A stretch of 5,607 nt of DNA from Methanobacteriota archaeon (GTDB lineage: Archaea; Thermoplasmatota; Thermoplasmata; RBG-16-68-12), in contig VBME01000130.1 of NCBI GenBank assembly GCA_005878995.1, positions 1-5,607 on the forward strand. Direction: 5' to 3'. The position numbers and the translations under genes were made by a program. Shown piece after piece: positions 1 through 5,607 of this stretch. Each line of letters opens with the position of its first letter. Positions within the stretch are counted from its first letter, which is position 1. The notes below the pieces were generated by a model. The model saw only the letters and a program-made list of their open reading frames with translations. It did no database searches and was not told the DNA's origin.

Positions 1-241
1 CCCCCTGATGGCTCAGGGCGGCGAACGGCGGCTGCTTCAGCTCCTTCGCCATCTCGGCCGTGGAGGCGATGATGGCGGCTCCGAGCGCCGCGGCCGACAT
101 CACCTCCACCGCCCGGGAGAAGCCGTGCTGGGCCATCACCTGGCCCGCCGACGTCATCAGCAGGACCAGGCGCGCCTCCGCTTCCTTCGTGAACTTGACG
201 AGGGGCTGGAGGGTCCAGGCCTCGACGGCGCGCGTCGTCAT
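1..241 (-). CDS. Second stand-alone roadblock/LC7 protein, N-terminal part (3' end outside window)
   Basis: The frame is open from the ATG at 241 to the left edge, giving 80 complete codons. The pattern fits a roadblock/LC7 domain: a first helix around LQPLVKFTKEAEA, the strand-turn-strand RLVLLMTSAGQVMAQHG, a long Ala-rich helix (AAALGAAIIASTAEMAKEL) and the start of the third strand (FAALSHQG), where the window ends. Roughly 40-50 residues are probably missing. It differs clearly from the preceding roadblock protein, so it is not a recent duplicate. AGAGG stands 7 nt before the ATG, and TGATG joins it to the upstream stop with a 1-nt overlap. A GTG at 244 immediately before the ATG is an alternative start that would give a 4-nt overlap. 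A role as a GTPase co-regulator or heterodimer partner of the neighbouring roadblock protein is inferred. Confidence 0.85.
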   Translation of the reverse strand, partial: MTTRAVEAWTLQPLVKFTKEAEARLVLLMTSAGQVMAQHGFSRAVEVMSAAALGAAIIASTAEMAKELKQPPFAALSHQG

Positions 242-260
242 CACACCGCCTCTGCGGCGC
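241..260 (-). promoter_or_regulatory. Ribosome binding site for the second roadblock gene
   Basis: On the minus strand the sequence reads AGAGG, seven bases, then ATG at 241. It is the best-spaced Shine-Dalgarno of the operon and favours ATG 241 over GTG 244. It lies within the 3' coding end of the preceding roadblock gene. Confidence 0.6.
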
Positions 261-591
261 GCAACAGCTCCAGGCGCACCAGACCGACGTTGACGTCGGG
301 CTCGGCCACCGCCACCACGACGATCCCCGAGGCCGCTGGCACGACCAGCAGGGCCCCCTGCTCGCCCTGCAGATGCCAGAACACGCTCGCGCCCACGCCC
401 GCGGCCGCCATCGCCCGGCGCAGCCGGTTGGCCAGGCTCGCGGCGAGGGCGGCGACCGCCGACCCCTTGATCCCCTCCATCAGATGCTCCGCCACGACGA
501 GGCCGTCGTCGCTCGAGACGAGCATCGCCCCGCGCACCCCGCGCACGCGAGTGACGAGGTCGAGCGTGCGGGCGTAGTCGGTCGCGGTCAC
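241..591 (-). CDS. Stand-alone roadblock/LC7 protein (MglB-like)
   Basis: A 116-residue protein covering a single roadblock/LC7 domain, the usual length for bacterial stand-alone members. The fold pattern is clear: first helix at 4-17, GAMLVSSDDGLVVAEHL (beta hairpin), a helix with AALAASLANRLRRAM, strands FWHLQGE and GALLVVPA, then VVVAVAEPDVNVGLVRLEL. The 'P..NvGlvR' turn into the last helix is a family hallmark. Known members such as MglB dimerise and act as activators or partners of MglA-type GTPases; which GTPase this one meets is unknown. The start is the GTG at 591, which forms a GTGA overlap with the stop of the upstream gene and has GGAG 8 nt upstream. The ORF is open far upstream of this point in the same frame, but that part lies inside the TPR-roadblock gene and has shadow-like Arg/Gly/Ala composition. 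Confidence 0.92.
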   Translation of the reverse strand: MTATDYARTLDLVTRVRGVRGAMLVSSDDGLVVAEHLMEGIKGSAVAALAASLANRLRRAMAAAGVGASVFWHLQGEQGALLVVPAASGIVVVAVAEPDVNVGLVRLELLRAAEAV

Positions 592-1511
592 GCCTGCTGC
601 TCCAGCCAGCGCCGCGCCGCCATGGCAGCCCGCCGCGCGATGATCGCCAGGCGCCCCATCGGGACCGATCGGTCGCGCACCACCAGCAGGAGCGCATCGG
701 GCCCCGGTTGGGCGAGGTGGACGTGCCCAAGCTGGCCCTCGGCCGCGAGCCCGCTCCAGACGCCGAGCCCGAGCAGCTTCGCCGTGCGCCCGGCCTCCAG
801 CGAGACGCCCGCCAGGTAGGCGGCCACCGCCTCGGTCACGTCGGCGCCGTTCCAGTCCCGCAGGGCCCCGCCCAACACGCGGCCCGCGGCGTCGAGCAGC
901 AGCAGTCCCTCCTGCGCGCCCTCGAGCCCAGCGAACACGCGCCGGTCCTCGAGCGGCCCCGCGGGTGGCGCCATCGGCTCCTCGGCCACGGCGGGAGGTG
1001 GGGGGAGCGGGGCGGGCGGGGGGGTCGAGGGGGTCGAGGCGGCCGAGGGGGCCGAGGGCGAGCCGGGCTGGAGGCCGCCGTGCCCGGACGTCCGGGCGGC
1101 CGCGCTCCCCATGGGCTGCCCCCGGACCATCGCGAGCGCCTGCTGGATGTTGAAGTCGTCCGGCGCGACGCGTTCCGCCTCCTCCAGGTGCGCGACCGCC
1201 TGGGCGACGTCGCCGACCTTGAAATAGAGGAAGGCGAGCCCCTTGAGCGCGCCCATATGGCCGGGCGCGATGCGCCGGGCCATGTCCCACTCGTCGAAGG
1301 CGCGCTCGTAGTCGCGCTTGTCGGCGAGGATGCGGGCGTACAGGTCGTGCGCGTCGGCCAAGTGGGGGTGGCGCTCCAGCCCGTTCAGCGCGACCCGGTG
1401 CGCGGCGTCGAGCTGGCCCCGCTGCCGCAGCAGATCACCGAGGCGCAGGAACACGAGGCTGTGCGGATCCCGTGCCAGCTCGGCGGAGAGCGTCTTGATC
1501 TCGTCAGCCAT
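588..1511 (-). CDS. TPR protein with C-terminal roadblock/LC7-like domain
   Basis: A 307-residue cytoplasmic protein. Three TPRs lie at residues 18-51, 52-85 and 86-119, with conserved L, G and P positions. Residues 130-187 form a flexible Pro/Ala/Ser linker. Residues 188-305 look like a divergent roadblock/LC7 domain: a GLLLLDAAGRVLGG strand-turn-strand, a helix around VTEAVAAYLAGVSLEAGRTA, strands GHVHLAQ and DALLLVVRD, and a long C-terminal helix (MGRLAIIARRAAMAARRWL). Roadblock domains dimerise and act on or bind small GTPases, so this protein could bring a roadblock surface to the TPR scaffold. The ATG at 1511 overlaps the upstream gene by 8 nt (ATGGCTGA) and is preceded by GGGAG at about 9 nt. 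The gene ends in a 4-nt GTGA overlap with the next. The roadblock call is by pattern only and is less certain than for the two following genes. Confidence 0.88.
   Translation of the reverse strand: MADEIKTLSAELARDPHSLVFLRLGDLLRQRGQLDAAHRVALNGLERHPHLADAHDLYARILADKRDYERAFDEWDMARRIAPGHMGALKGLAFLYFKVGDVAQAVAHLEEAERVAPDDFNIQQALAMVRGQPMGSAAARTSGHGGLQPGSPSAPSAASTPSTPPPAPLPPPPAVAEEPMAPPAGPLEDRRVFAGLEGAQEGLLLLDAAGRVLGGALRDWNGADVTEAVAAYLAGVSLEAGRTAKLLGLGVWSGLAAEGQLGHVHLAQPGPDALLLVVRDRSVPMGRLAIIARRAAMAARRWLEQQA
1021..1056 (-). repeat. Four-copy 9-bp tandem repeat in the linker region of the TPR-roadblock gene
   Basis: On the + strand, four 9-bp units follow each other: GGGGTCGAG, GGGGTCGAG, GCGGCCGAG, GGGGCCGAG. 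On the coding strand they give a three-residue repeat SAP-SAA-STP-STP at about residues 153-164. The repeat keeps the frame, so gain or loss of a unit would change linker length by three residues without disrupting the protein. Confidence 0.85.
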
Positions 1512-2661
1512 GGAACCCCGCTCCCGTGCCGGCGAGCGTCTGCGCCGCGGTCTTGGCGCGCCGCACGTCTTCCTGCTGCGCCAGCTCCGTCTCCGAGCGC
1601 GCGGCGAGACGCTCCCACTGGCTCCACTGCTCGACGGCCTCGGCGAAGCGCCCGATCGCGGCCAGGGCGTACCCGAGGTAGCGGTGCCCGGACGCGAGCA
1701 GCGGGTCGAGCATGAGCCCGCGCCGCAGCTCCTCCACGGCCTCGGCGGGACGGCCCGCCGCGAGATGGGCGCGGCCCAACAGCAGGTGCACGACGGGGTC
1801 GTGAGGATAGAGGCTCCCCGCCTGCTCGGCCATCCCCCGGGCCGTCTCGAAGTCCTTGCGGGCGAGCGCCTCCTCGGCCTGGCCTACGAGCGCGGCGAGG
1901 TCCGTGGCGCCGCTGGTACGCTCGCGGCGCAGCGTGCCCGGGTCCGCCAGCACCACGACCCCTGCGCTCTCCAGCCCGAACAGCGTTTTCGCCACGTCGA
2001 ACTCCGAGCGCCCGAGCTCGCGCGCGATGGCCCGCACGTCGCGCTGCCCGTCCACCGCCGCGAGCACCTCCCACTCGGGCGGCAGGAGGTCGAGCTCGCC
2101 CCCGCCGTCGGACGGCGGCGGCGCGAGCGCCGCGATCACGCCGAGGTGCGGGATGCGGCTCTCGATGCGCGACCACTCGTCGATGCGGCGTGCCCCCTCC
2201 ATCAGCAGCGCCTCCGTCGGGATCCGCACGGTCCCCGCGGGGGGGACGTCGGTCAGCGGCCCTTCCGTGAAGGAGAAGTAGCCTTCGCGCCAGCTCATCA
2301 CCTCGAAGATCACTTCCTCGACCTGGAAGCGAAGCTGGCGCTCCAGCTCGCGCGGCGTGATGGCGCCGAGCGCCACCAGGATCTCGCCCAGCCGGCGCTT
2401 GTCCCCCTGGCGCTGCTGCATGTCGCGCGCGCGCTCGAGGTCCGCCTCCGCGATCTTCCCGGTGCGGAGCAGCAGGCTGCCGAGCGGGTGCGGGTTGCTG
2501 CGGATTTCGGCGTAGGCGACGGTGCCGTCCTCGAAGTGGATCGTGCCGGCGTTGTGCCGTACCTCGGAGGTGACGCGCAGCACGCCGGTCTTCCGGCTCA
2601 GGTCGAGCAGCTGGAACACGTCGTGGATGCCGAGCTCGCGCAGCGGGCCTTCGATCGCCAT
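1504..2661 (-). CDS. PATAN (DUF4388) protein with MshEN-like segment, winged-helix-like segment and three TPRs
   Basis: A 385-residue cytoplasmic protein. Residues 1-165 match the PATAN/DUF4388 pattern: GPL.EL...DVFQLLDLSRKTGVLRV, a GTIHFEDGTVAYA hairpin, and a closing W..GYFSF motif near 124-131. Residues 59-113 hold two MshEN-like units inside this domain. Residues 189-240 (LLPPEWEVLAAVDG..., then VRAIARELGRSEFDVAKTL) resemble a winged helix-turn-helix, as is common after PATAN domains. Three TPRs follow at 255-288, 289-322 and 323-356. PATAN was named from the N-terminus of cyanobacterial PatA, and PATAN response regulators have been tied to pilus-motor control; this protein has no receiver domain, so its input is probably through partners. 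The ATG at 2661 is chosen because it lies 2 nt after the TAG of the TPR gene and begins the domain exactly; an upstream ATG at 2775 would add a 38-residue Arg/Ala-rich extension inside that gene. The Shine-Dalgarno is weak. The 3' end overlaps the next gene by 8 nt. Confidence 0.9.
   Translation of the reverse strand: MAIEGPLRELGIHDVFQLLDLSRKTGVLRVTSEVRHNAGTIHFEDGTVAYAEIRSNPHPLGSLLLRTGKIAEADLERARDMQQRQGDKRRLGEILVALGAITPRELERQLRFQVEEVIFEVMSWREGYFSFTEGPLTDVPPAGTVRIPTEALLMEGARRIDEWSRIESRIPHLGVIAALAPPPSDGGGELDLLPPEWEVLAAVDGQRDVRAIARELGRSEFDVAKTLFGLESAGVVVLADPGTLRRERTSGATDLAALVGQAEEALARKDFETARGMAEQAGSLYPHDPVVHLLLGRAHLAAGRPAEAVEELRRGLMLDPLLASGHRYLGYALAAIGRFAEAVEQWSQWERLAARSETELAQQEDVRRAKTAAQTLAGTGAGFHG
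2323..2487 (-). other. MshEN-like tandem helical segment inside the PATAN domain
   Basis: This encodes residues 59-113. The second unit (residues 90-113) has R90, L91, G92, L95, V96, G99, I101, L106, L110 and Q113, matching nearly every fixed position of the 24-residue MshEN c-di-GMP-binding motif; the exception is A100, where the motif has an aliphatic L, V or I. The first unit (59-82) keeps L60, G61, L64, L65, G68, I70, L75 and Q82 but has P59 in place of Arg and R79 in place of Leu. The spacer is 7 residues instead of the usual 5. Nucleotide binding is therefore uncertain. Confidence 0.6.
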
Positions 2662-2663
2662 GG

Positions 2664-5354
2664 CTACGCTGCGTCCGAGGCGAAGATGTGCTGCAGGTCG
2701 AGCGCCGTGCGGGCGTGCATCCGCGCGCGCTGCGCGAACGGCCCGCCCGGGTCGAGCCGCGTGACGCGCTCCCACGCCTGGACCGCCTCCGGGTAGCGGT
2801 GCAGCCGCGCCAGCGCGACGCCCAACTGAAACACGGCCTCGACCTGGTCGGGGTCGAACTTGAGGGCCCGCCGGAACGCCTCGAGCGCCGCCTCGTGGCG
2901 CTTGTCGTCGAGCAGGGCGCGCCCCAGCAGCAGCAGGGCCGGCAGGTCATAGGGGTCCTGCTCCAGCGTCTCGGCGAGCCGCCGGATCGCCTGCGGCGCC
3001 CGCCCCGAACGCCGCAACAGATCGGCGAGGGCGAGGTTCGCGTCGCTGAAGGTGGGCAGCACCTCGAGCGCCCGCTCGTACGCCTCCTGCGCCTCCCGCC
3101 ACTCCTCCCGCTCCTCGTGCAGGCGGCCGAGGTCGACCCACACCTGCACGTAGCCCGGGTCGAGCTCGAGGGCGCTGCGGTAGGCCGCGAGGGCGCCGCC
3201 CTTGTCGCCCACCTTGAGGGCGACATCGCCCTGGAGCTTGTGGAGATCGGCGCGGTCGGGCGCGCGCGTCTGCGCTTGCGTGAGGGCAGTGAGGGCGCCG
3301 GCGGCGTCCCCCGTGGCGGCGCGGCCCCGCGCCGCGGCGACCAGGGCTTCGACGTCGTCCGGGGCGAGCGGCAACAGCTCCTCGGCGAGCGCCGCCGGCT
3401 CGGTCGTGCGCCCCAGGGCGAACAGCGCCTTCACCTCGCCGAGCCGCGCATCCGGGCGGTCAGGGGCGAGCCCCCGCGCCTCGCGATAGCGCTCCAGCGC
3501 CTCGCCGTGCAGGCCGCGCCGCGCGAAGATGTCGCCCAAGAGCACGGCGGCCTCGGCGCGGTCGGCGCCGCGCTGCACCGCGCGCGTCGCCTCCGCCGCC
3601 GCGACGTCCATGAGGCCCTTGCTCACGTAGTCCCGCGCCAACGCGAGCGGATCGTCCGCCCGGGGAGGCGCGGGCTCGGCGGCGGGCACGGGCTGCAGCT
3701 CCTGGAAGATGTTATCGAGCAGGCGCTCGTCGAAGGCGAAGTTCTCACCCAGCGTCTCCGCCGTGACGTCGGCCGAGATCTCGGGCGCGATGCCGATCGT
3801 CGCCTTCTCGTACTGCAGGTCGATCGTGAGGTGGAACTTCTGGGTGACGTAGTAGGGGTCGAGCTCGAGCGCCCGCTTGGTGGCGCGGAGCGCGCCGTCG
3901 AAGTCGCCCAGGTTTGACAGGGTGAAGCTCAGGTTGTAGTGGGCCCCCGCGTGCTCGGGATCCGTCTCGACCGCGCGCACGAACGCGTTGCGCGCGTCGG
4001 CGAAACGCTTCAGCTCTACCAGCACGAGGCCGATCCCGTTCCAGGCCGCGGCGGAGCGCGGCTCGGTCGACAGGACCTGGCGGTACGCCTCGAGCGACAG
4101 CTGGAAGCGCCGCAGCTGGTACAAGAGCAGCGCGAGGTTGAGCCGGGCGGCCGAGAACCCGGCCCGCAGCTGCAACGCCGTGCGCAGCGCCTCGATCGCC
4201 TCTTCGGTGTCGCCCGCGTGGGCGACCAGCACGCCCAGGTTGTTCCACGCCAGCGCGTACTTGGGGTCCACCTCCGCCGCCTGGCGGTAGGAGGCGAGCG
4301 CGTCGTCGGTGCGGCCCGCCTGGTGCAGCACCACGCCCCGCTCGTTCCACAGCTTGGGCGAGTCCGGGACCTCGCGGATCAGCGTCTCGTACAGCTCGAG
4401 CGCCGCCCCGAAGTCGCGCTTGAGGAGGTGCACCTCCGCCATCGCCTGCAGCGTGAGGCGGCGATCCTCGCCGCGCTCCAGCGCCAGCCGGTATTCGCGC
4501 AGCGCCTCGTTGTAGTAGCCCTTCTGGCGAAACGCGAGCCCGAGGTTGTAGTGCGCGAGCTCGTTCCCCTCGACCACCTGGGGCTCGGGGCTTTCACGCG
4601 CTCGCAGCTGCTGGCTGCGGCGCTCGGCGTTGTAGCGCTCGAGCGAGAGGTTGGTCTGCGCGCGAGCGAGCGGCGGGTTGAGCTGGATGGCGCGCTTCGA
4701 CGCGCTGCGCGCTTCCTGGTGCCGCCCCATGTCGCCGAGCACGAACGCCATCAGATAGTGCGCGTGCGCGTTGTCGGGGTTCAGCGCCACCGCCTTCTCG
4801 AGCGCCTGCAGCGCCTCGGTGTTCAGGCCCCGGTTGTAGTAGATCTCGCCGAGGTAGAACCACACGACGCTCGAGTCGGGATCGAGCTCCCGCGCGCGCA
4901 CGAACCACTCGGTCGCCACCTCCGGCCGCCCGCGGTTCTTCTCAGCCAGCCCGAGCTGGAGGATCGCCGCCACGTCCTTGGGGCGGTGCCCGAGCAGCTG
5001 CTCGAACTCGGCCACCGCCTCCGCGTGCTGGCCCAGGATCGCGTAGGCGCGGCCCAGCTCCCAGCGCGCGTCGCGGTCGTCCGGGGCCTGCCGCAAGCGC
5101 TCCCGCAGCTCGGCGACGCGGCGGTCGTAATAGCCGGAGTTGTGGTAGGCGATCTCGAGGTTGCGCTGCGCGACCTGCATCTTCGGGTCGAGCTCGAGCG
5201 CGCGGGAGAACTCCCCGATCGCATCCTCCAGCAGGCCCTTCTGGAAGTAGAGGACGCCCAGATTGTTGTGCGCTCCGGCGTCCGAGGCGTCGATCCGGCG
5301 GGCGAAGGATCGGAGGACGGCGAGGTCGCGGTCCGAAAGCGCCGGCGCCGTCAC
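2664..5354 (-). CDS. Giant TPR scaffold protein, 22 TPR units
   Basis: An 896-residue protein with no signal peptide or membrane segment, so probably cytoplasmic. Aligning the L7-G8, G15 and P32 consensus positions by eye gives strict 34-residue TPR registers: six units at residues 26-229, seven at 265-502 and nine at 566-871, followed by a helical tail to 896. Residues 230-264 are a charged linker rich in R, Q and E. Residues 503-565 are a non-TPR insert. TPR superhelices bind peptides or partner domains, so a docking role for the neighbouring roadblock, PATAN or CheC proteins is inferred; no catalytic motif is seen. The start is the GTG at 5354, 3 nt after the upstream TGA. No convincing Shine-Dalgarno sequence precedes it, so translational coupling is likely. 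The next in-frame candidate starts would cut into the first TPR. TAG ends the gene 2 nt before the next ATG. An O-GlcNAc-transferase-type enzyme is excluded because no glycosyltransferase domain follows the TPRs. Confidence 0.93.
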   Translation of the reverse strand: MTAPALSDRDLAVLRSFARRIDASDAGAHNNLGVLYFQKGLLEDAIGEFSRALELDPKMQVAQRNLEIAYHNSGYYDRRVAELRERLRQAPDDRDARWELGRAYAILGQHAEAVAEFEQLLGHRPKDVAAILQLGLAEKNRGRPEVATEWFVRARELDPDSSVVWFYLGEIYYNRGLNTEALQALEKAVALNPDNAHAHYLMAFVLGDMGRHQEARSASKRAIQLNPPLARAQTNLSLERYNAERRSQQLRARESPEPQVVEGNELAHYNLGLAFRQKGYYNEALREYRLALERGEDRRLTLQAMAEVHLLKRDFGAALELYETLIREVPDSPKLWNERGVVLHQAGRTDDALASYRQAAEVDPKYALAWNNLGVLVAHAGDTEEAIEALRTALQLRAGFSAARLNLALLLYQLRRFQLSLEAYRQVLSTEPRSAAAWNGIGLVLVELKRFADARNAFVRAVETDPEHAGAHYNLSFTLSNLGDFDGALRATKRALELDPYYVTQKFHLTIDLQYEKATIGIAPEISADVTAETLGENFAFDERLLDNIFQELQPVPAAEPAPPRADDPLALARDYVSKGLMDVAAAEATRAVQRGADRAEAAVLLGDIFARRGLHGEALERYREARGLAPDRPDARLGEVKALFALGRTTEPAALAEELLPLAPDDVEALVAAARGRAATGDAAGALTALTQAQTRAPDRADLHKLQGDVALKVGDKGGALAAYRSALELDPGYVQVWVDLGRLHEEREEWREAQEAYERALEVLPTFSDANLALADLLRRSGRAPQAIRRLAETLEQDPYDLPALLLLGRALLDDKRHEAALEAFRRALKFDPDQVEAVFQLGVALARLHRYPEAVQAWERVTRLDPGGPFAQRARMHARTALDLQHIFASDAA
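3660..3848 (-). other. Non-TPR insert between TPR blocks 2 and 3 of the giant TPR protein
   Basis: This encodes residues 503-565, which break the 34-residue TPR register. It starts with an amphipathic stretch (QKFHLTIDLQYEKATIGIAP), continues with an acidic segment and the FAFDERLLDNIFQEL helix, and ends in a Pro/Ala-rich linker (PVPAAEPAPP). Ordered hydrophobic and aromatic residues suggest a folded or peptide-like interaction element, not a plain linker. I do not recognise a named domain. Confidence 0.6.
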
Positions 5355-5357
5355 GGG

Positions 5358-5607
<250 letters not shown>

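Noticed and set aside
8..577. + strand ORF of 189 codons opposite the roadblock genes
   Set aside because: It is antisense to two roadblock genes that fit their family well, and its composition is typical of a high-GC shadow frame.
592..1290. N-terminal extension of the 116-residue roadblock protein to an ATG at 1290
   Set aside because: The extension would lie entirely inside the TPR-roadblock gene and is Arg/Gly/Ala-rich noise. The GTG at 591 has a good ribosome binding site and exactly begins the domain.
2662..2775. Upstream ATG start at 2775 for the PATAN protein
   Set aside because: It would add 38 Arg/Ala-rich residues inside the TPR gene, whereas the ATG at 2661 starts exactly at the PATAN domain.
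1318..2796. Long + strand ORF of 492 codons opposite the PATAN gene
   Set aside because: It lies antisense to two well-supported genes, crosses their junction, and has no recognisable domain. Long antisense frames are expected at about 70% GC.
1385..3226. Minus-strand ORF of 613 codons in a shifted frame
   Set aside because: Its Arg/Ser/Gly-rich composition spans the TPR-PATAN junction out of frame with both genes. It is a shadow of those genes.
2688..3917. + strand ORF of 409 codons opposite the TPR gene
   Set aside because: Its translation is a low-complexity mirror of the TPR repeats with periodic Leu, Arg and Val, and shows no domain.
4563..4667. Possible extra TPR between blocks 1 and 2 of the giant TPR protein
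   Set aside because: Residues 230-264 lack the G8, G15 and P32 pattern and are dominated by R, E and Q, so I treat them as a linker.

Overview
The window is about 70% GC and fully coding on the minus strand. Six genes read from right to left, all with overlaps or gaps of at most 3 nt, so they look like one tightly coupled transcription unit. Both end genes are cut by the window edges. The promoter must lie beyond the right edge and the terminator beyond the left edge. No RNA gene, mobile element, CRISPR array or intergenic regulatory region is visible. The gene content (CheC-like protein, giant TPR protein, PATAN/DUF4388 protein, several roadblock/LC7 proteins) and the GC content suggest a soil-type, signalling-rich bacterium. 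Gemmatimonadota is my first guess and a myxobacterium-like lineage the second; this is inference from family recall, not a search.

Layout in transcription order: (1) 5607-5358, C-terminal end of a CheC-family CheY-P phosphatase-like protein. (2) 5354-2664, an 896-residue protein that I resolve into 22 TPR units in three blocks of 6, 7 and 9, split by a charged linker and a 63-residue non-TPR insert. (3) 2661-1504, a 385-residue protein with an N-terminal PATAN/DUF4388 domain carrying a tandem MshEN-like segment, then a winged-helix-like segment and three TPRs. (4) 1511-588, a 307-residue protein with three TPRs, a Pro/Ala/Ser-rich linker and a C-terminal roadblock/LC7-like domain. (5) 591-241, a 116-residue stand-alone roadblock/LC7 protein. 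(6) 241-1, the start of a second stand-alone roadblock/LC7 protein, running off the left edge.

Together the genes look like a cytoplasmic regulatory or scaffold module. Roadblock proteins are the partners and regulators of small Ras-like GTPases such as MglA, TPR proteins give the docking surface, PATAN proteins are linked to two-component and pilus-motor regulation, and CheC links to CheY-type signalling. No GTPase gene is in the window; one is a reasonable expectation just past the left edge. The most interesting points are the three consecutive roadblock-type proteins of different architecture, the MshEN-like tandem inside the PATAN domain (a possible c-di-GMP link), and the non-TPR insert in the 22-TPR protein.
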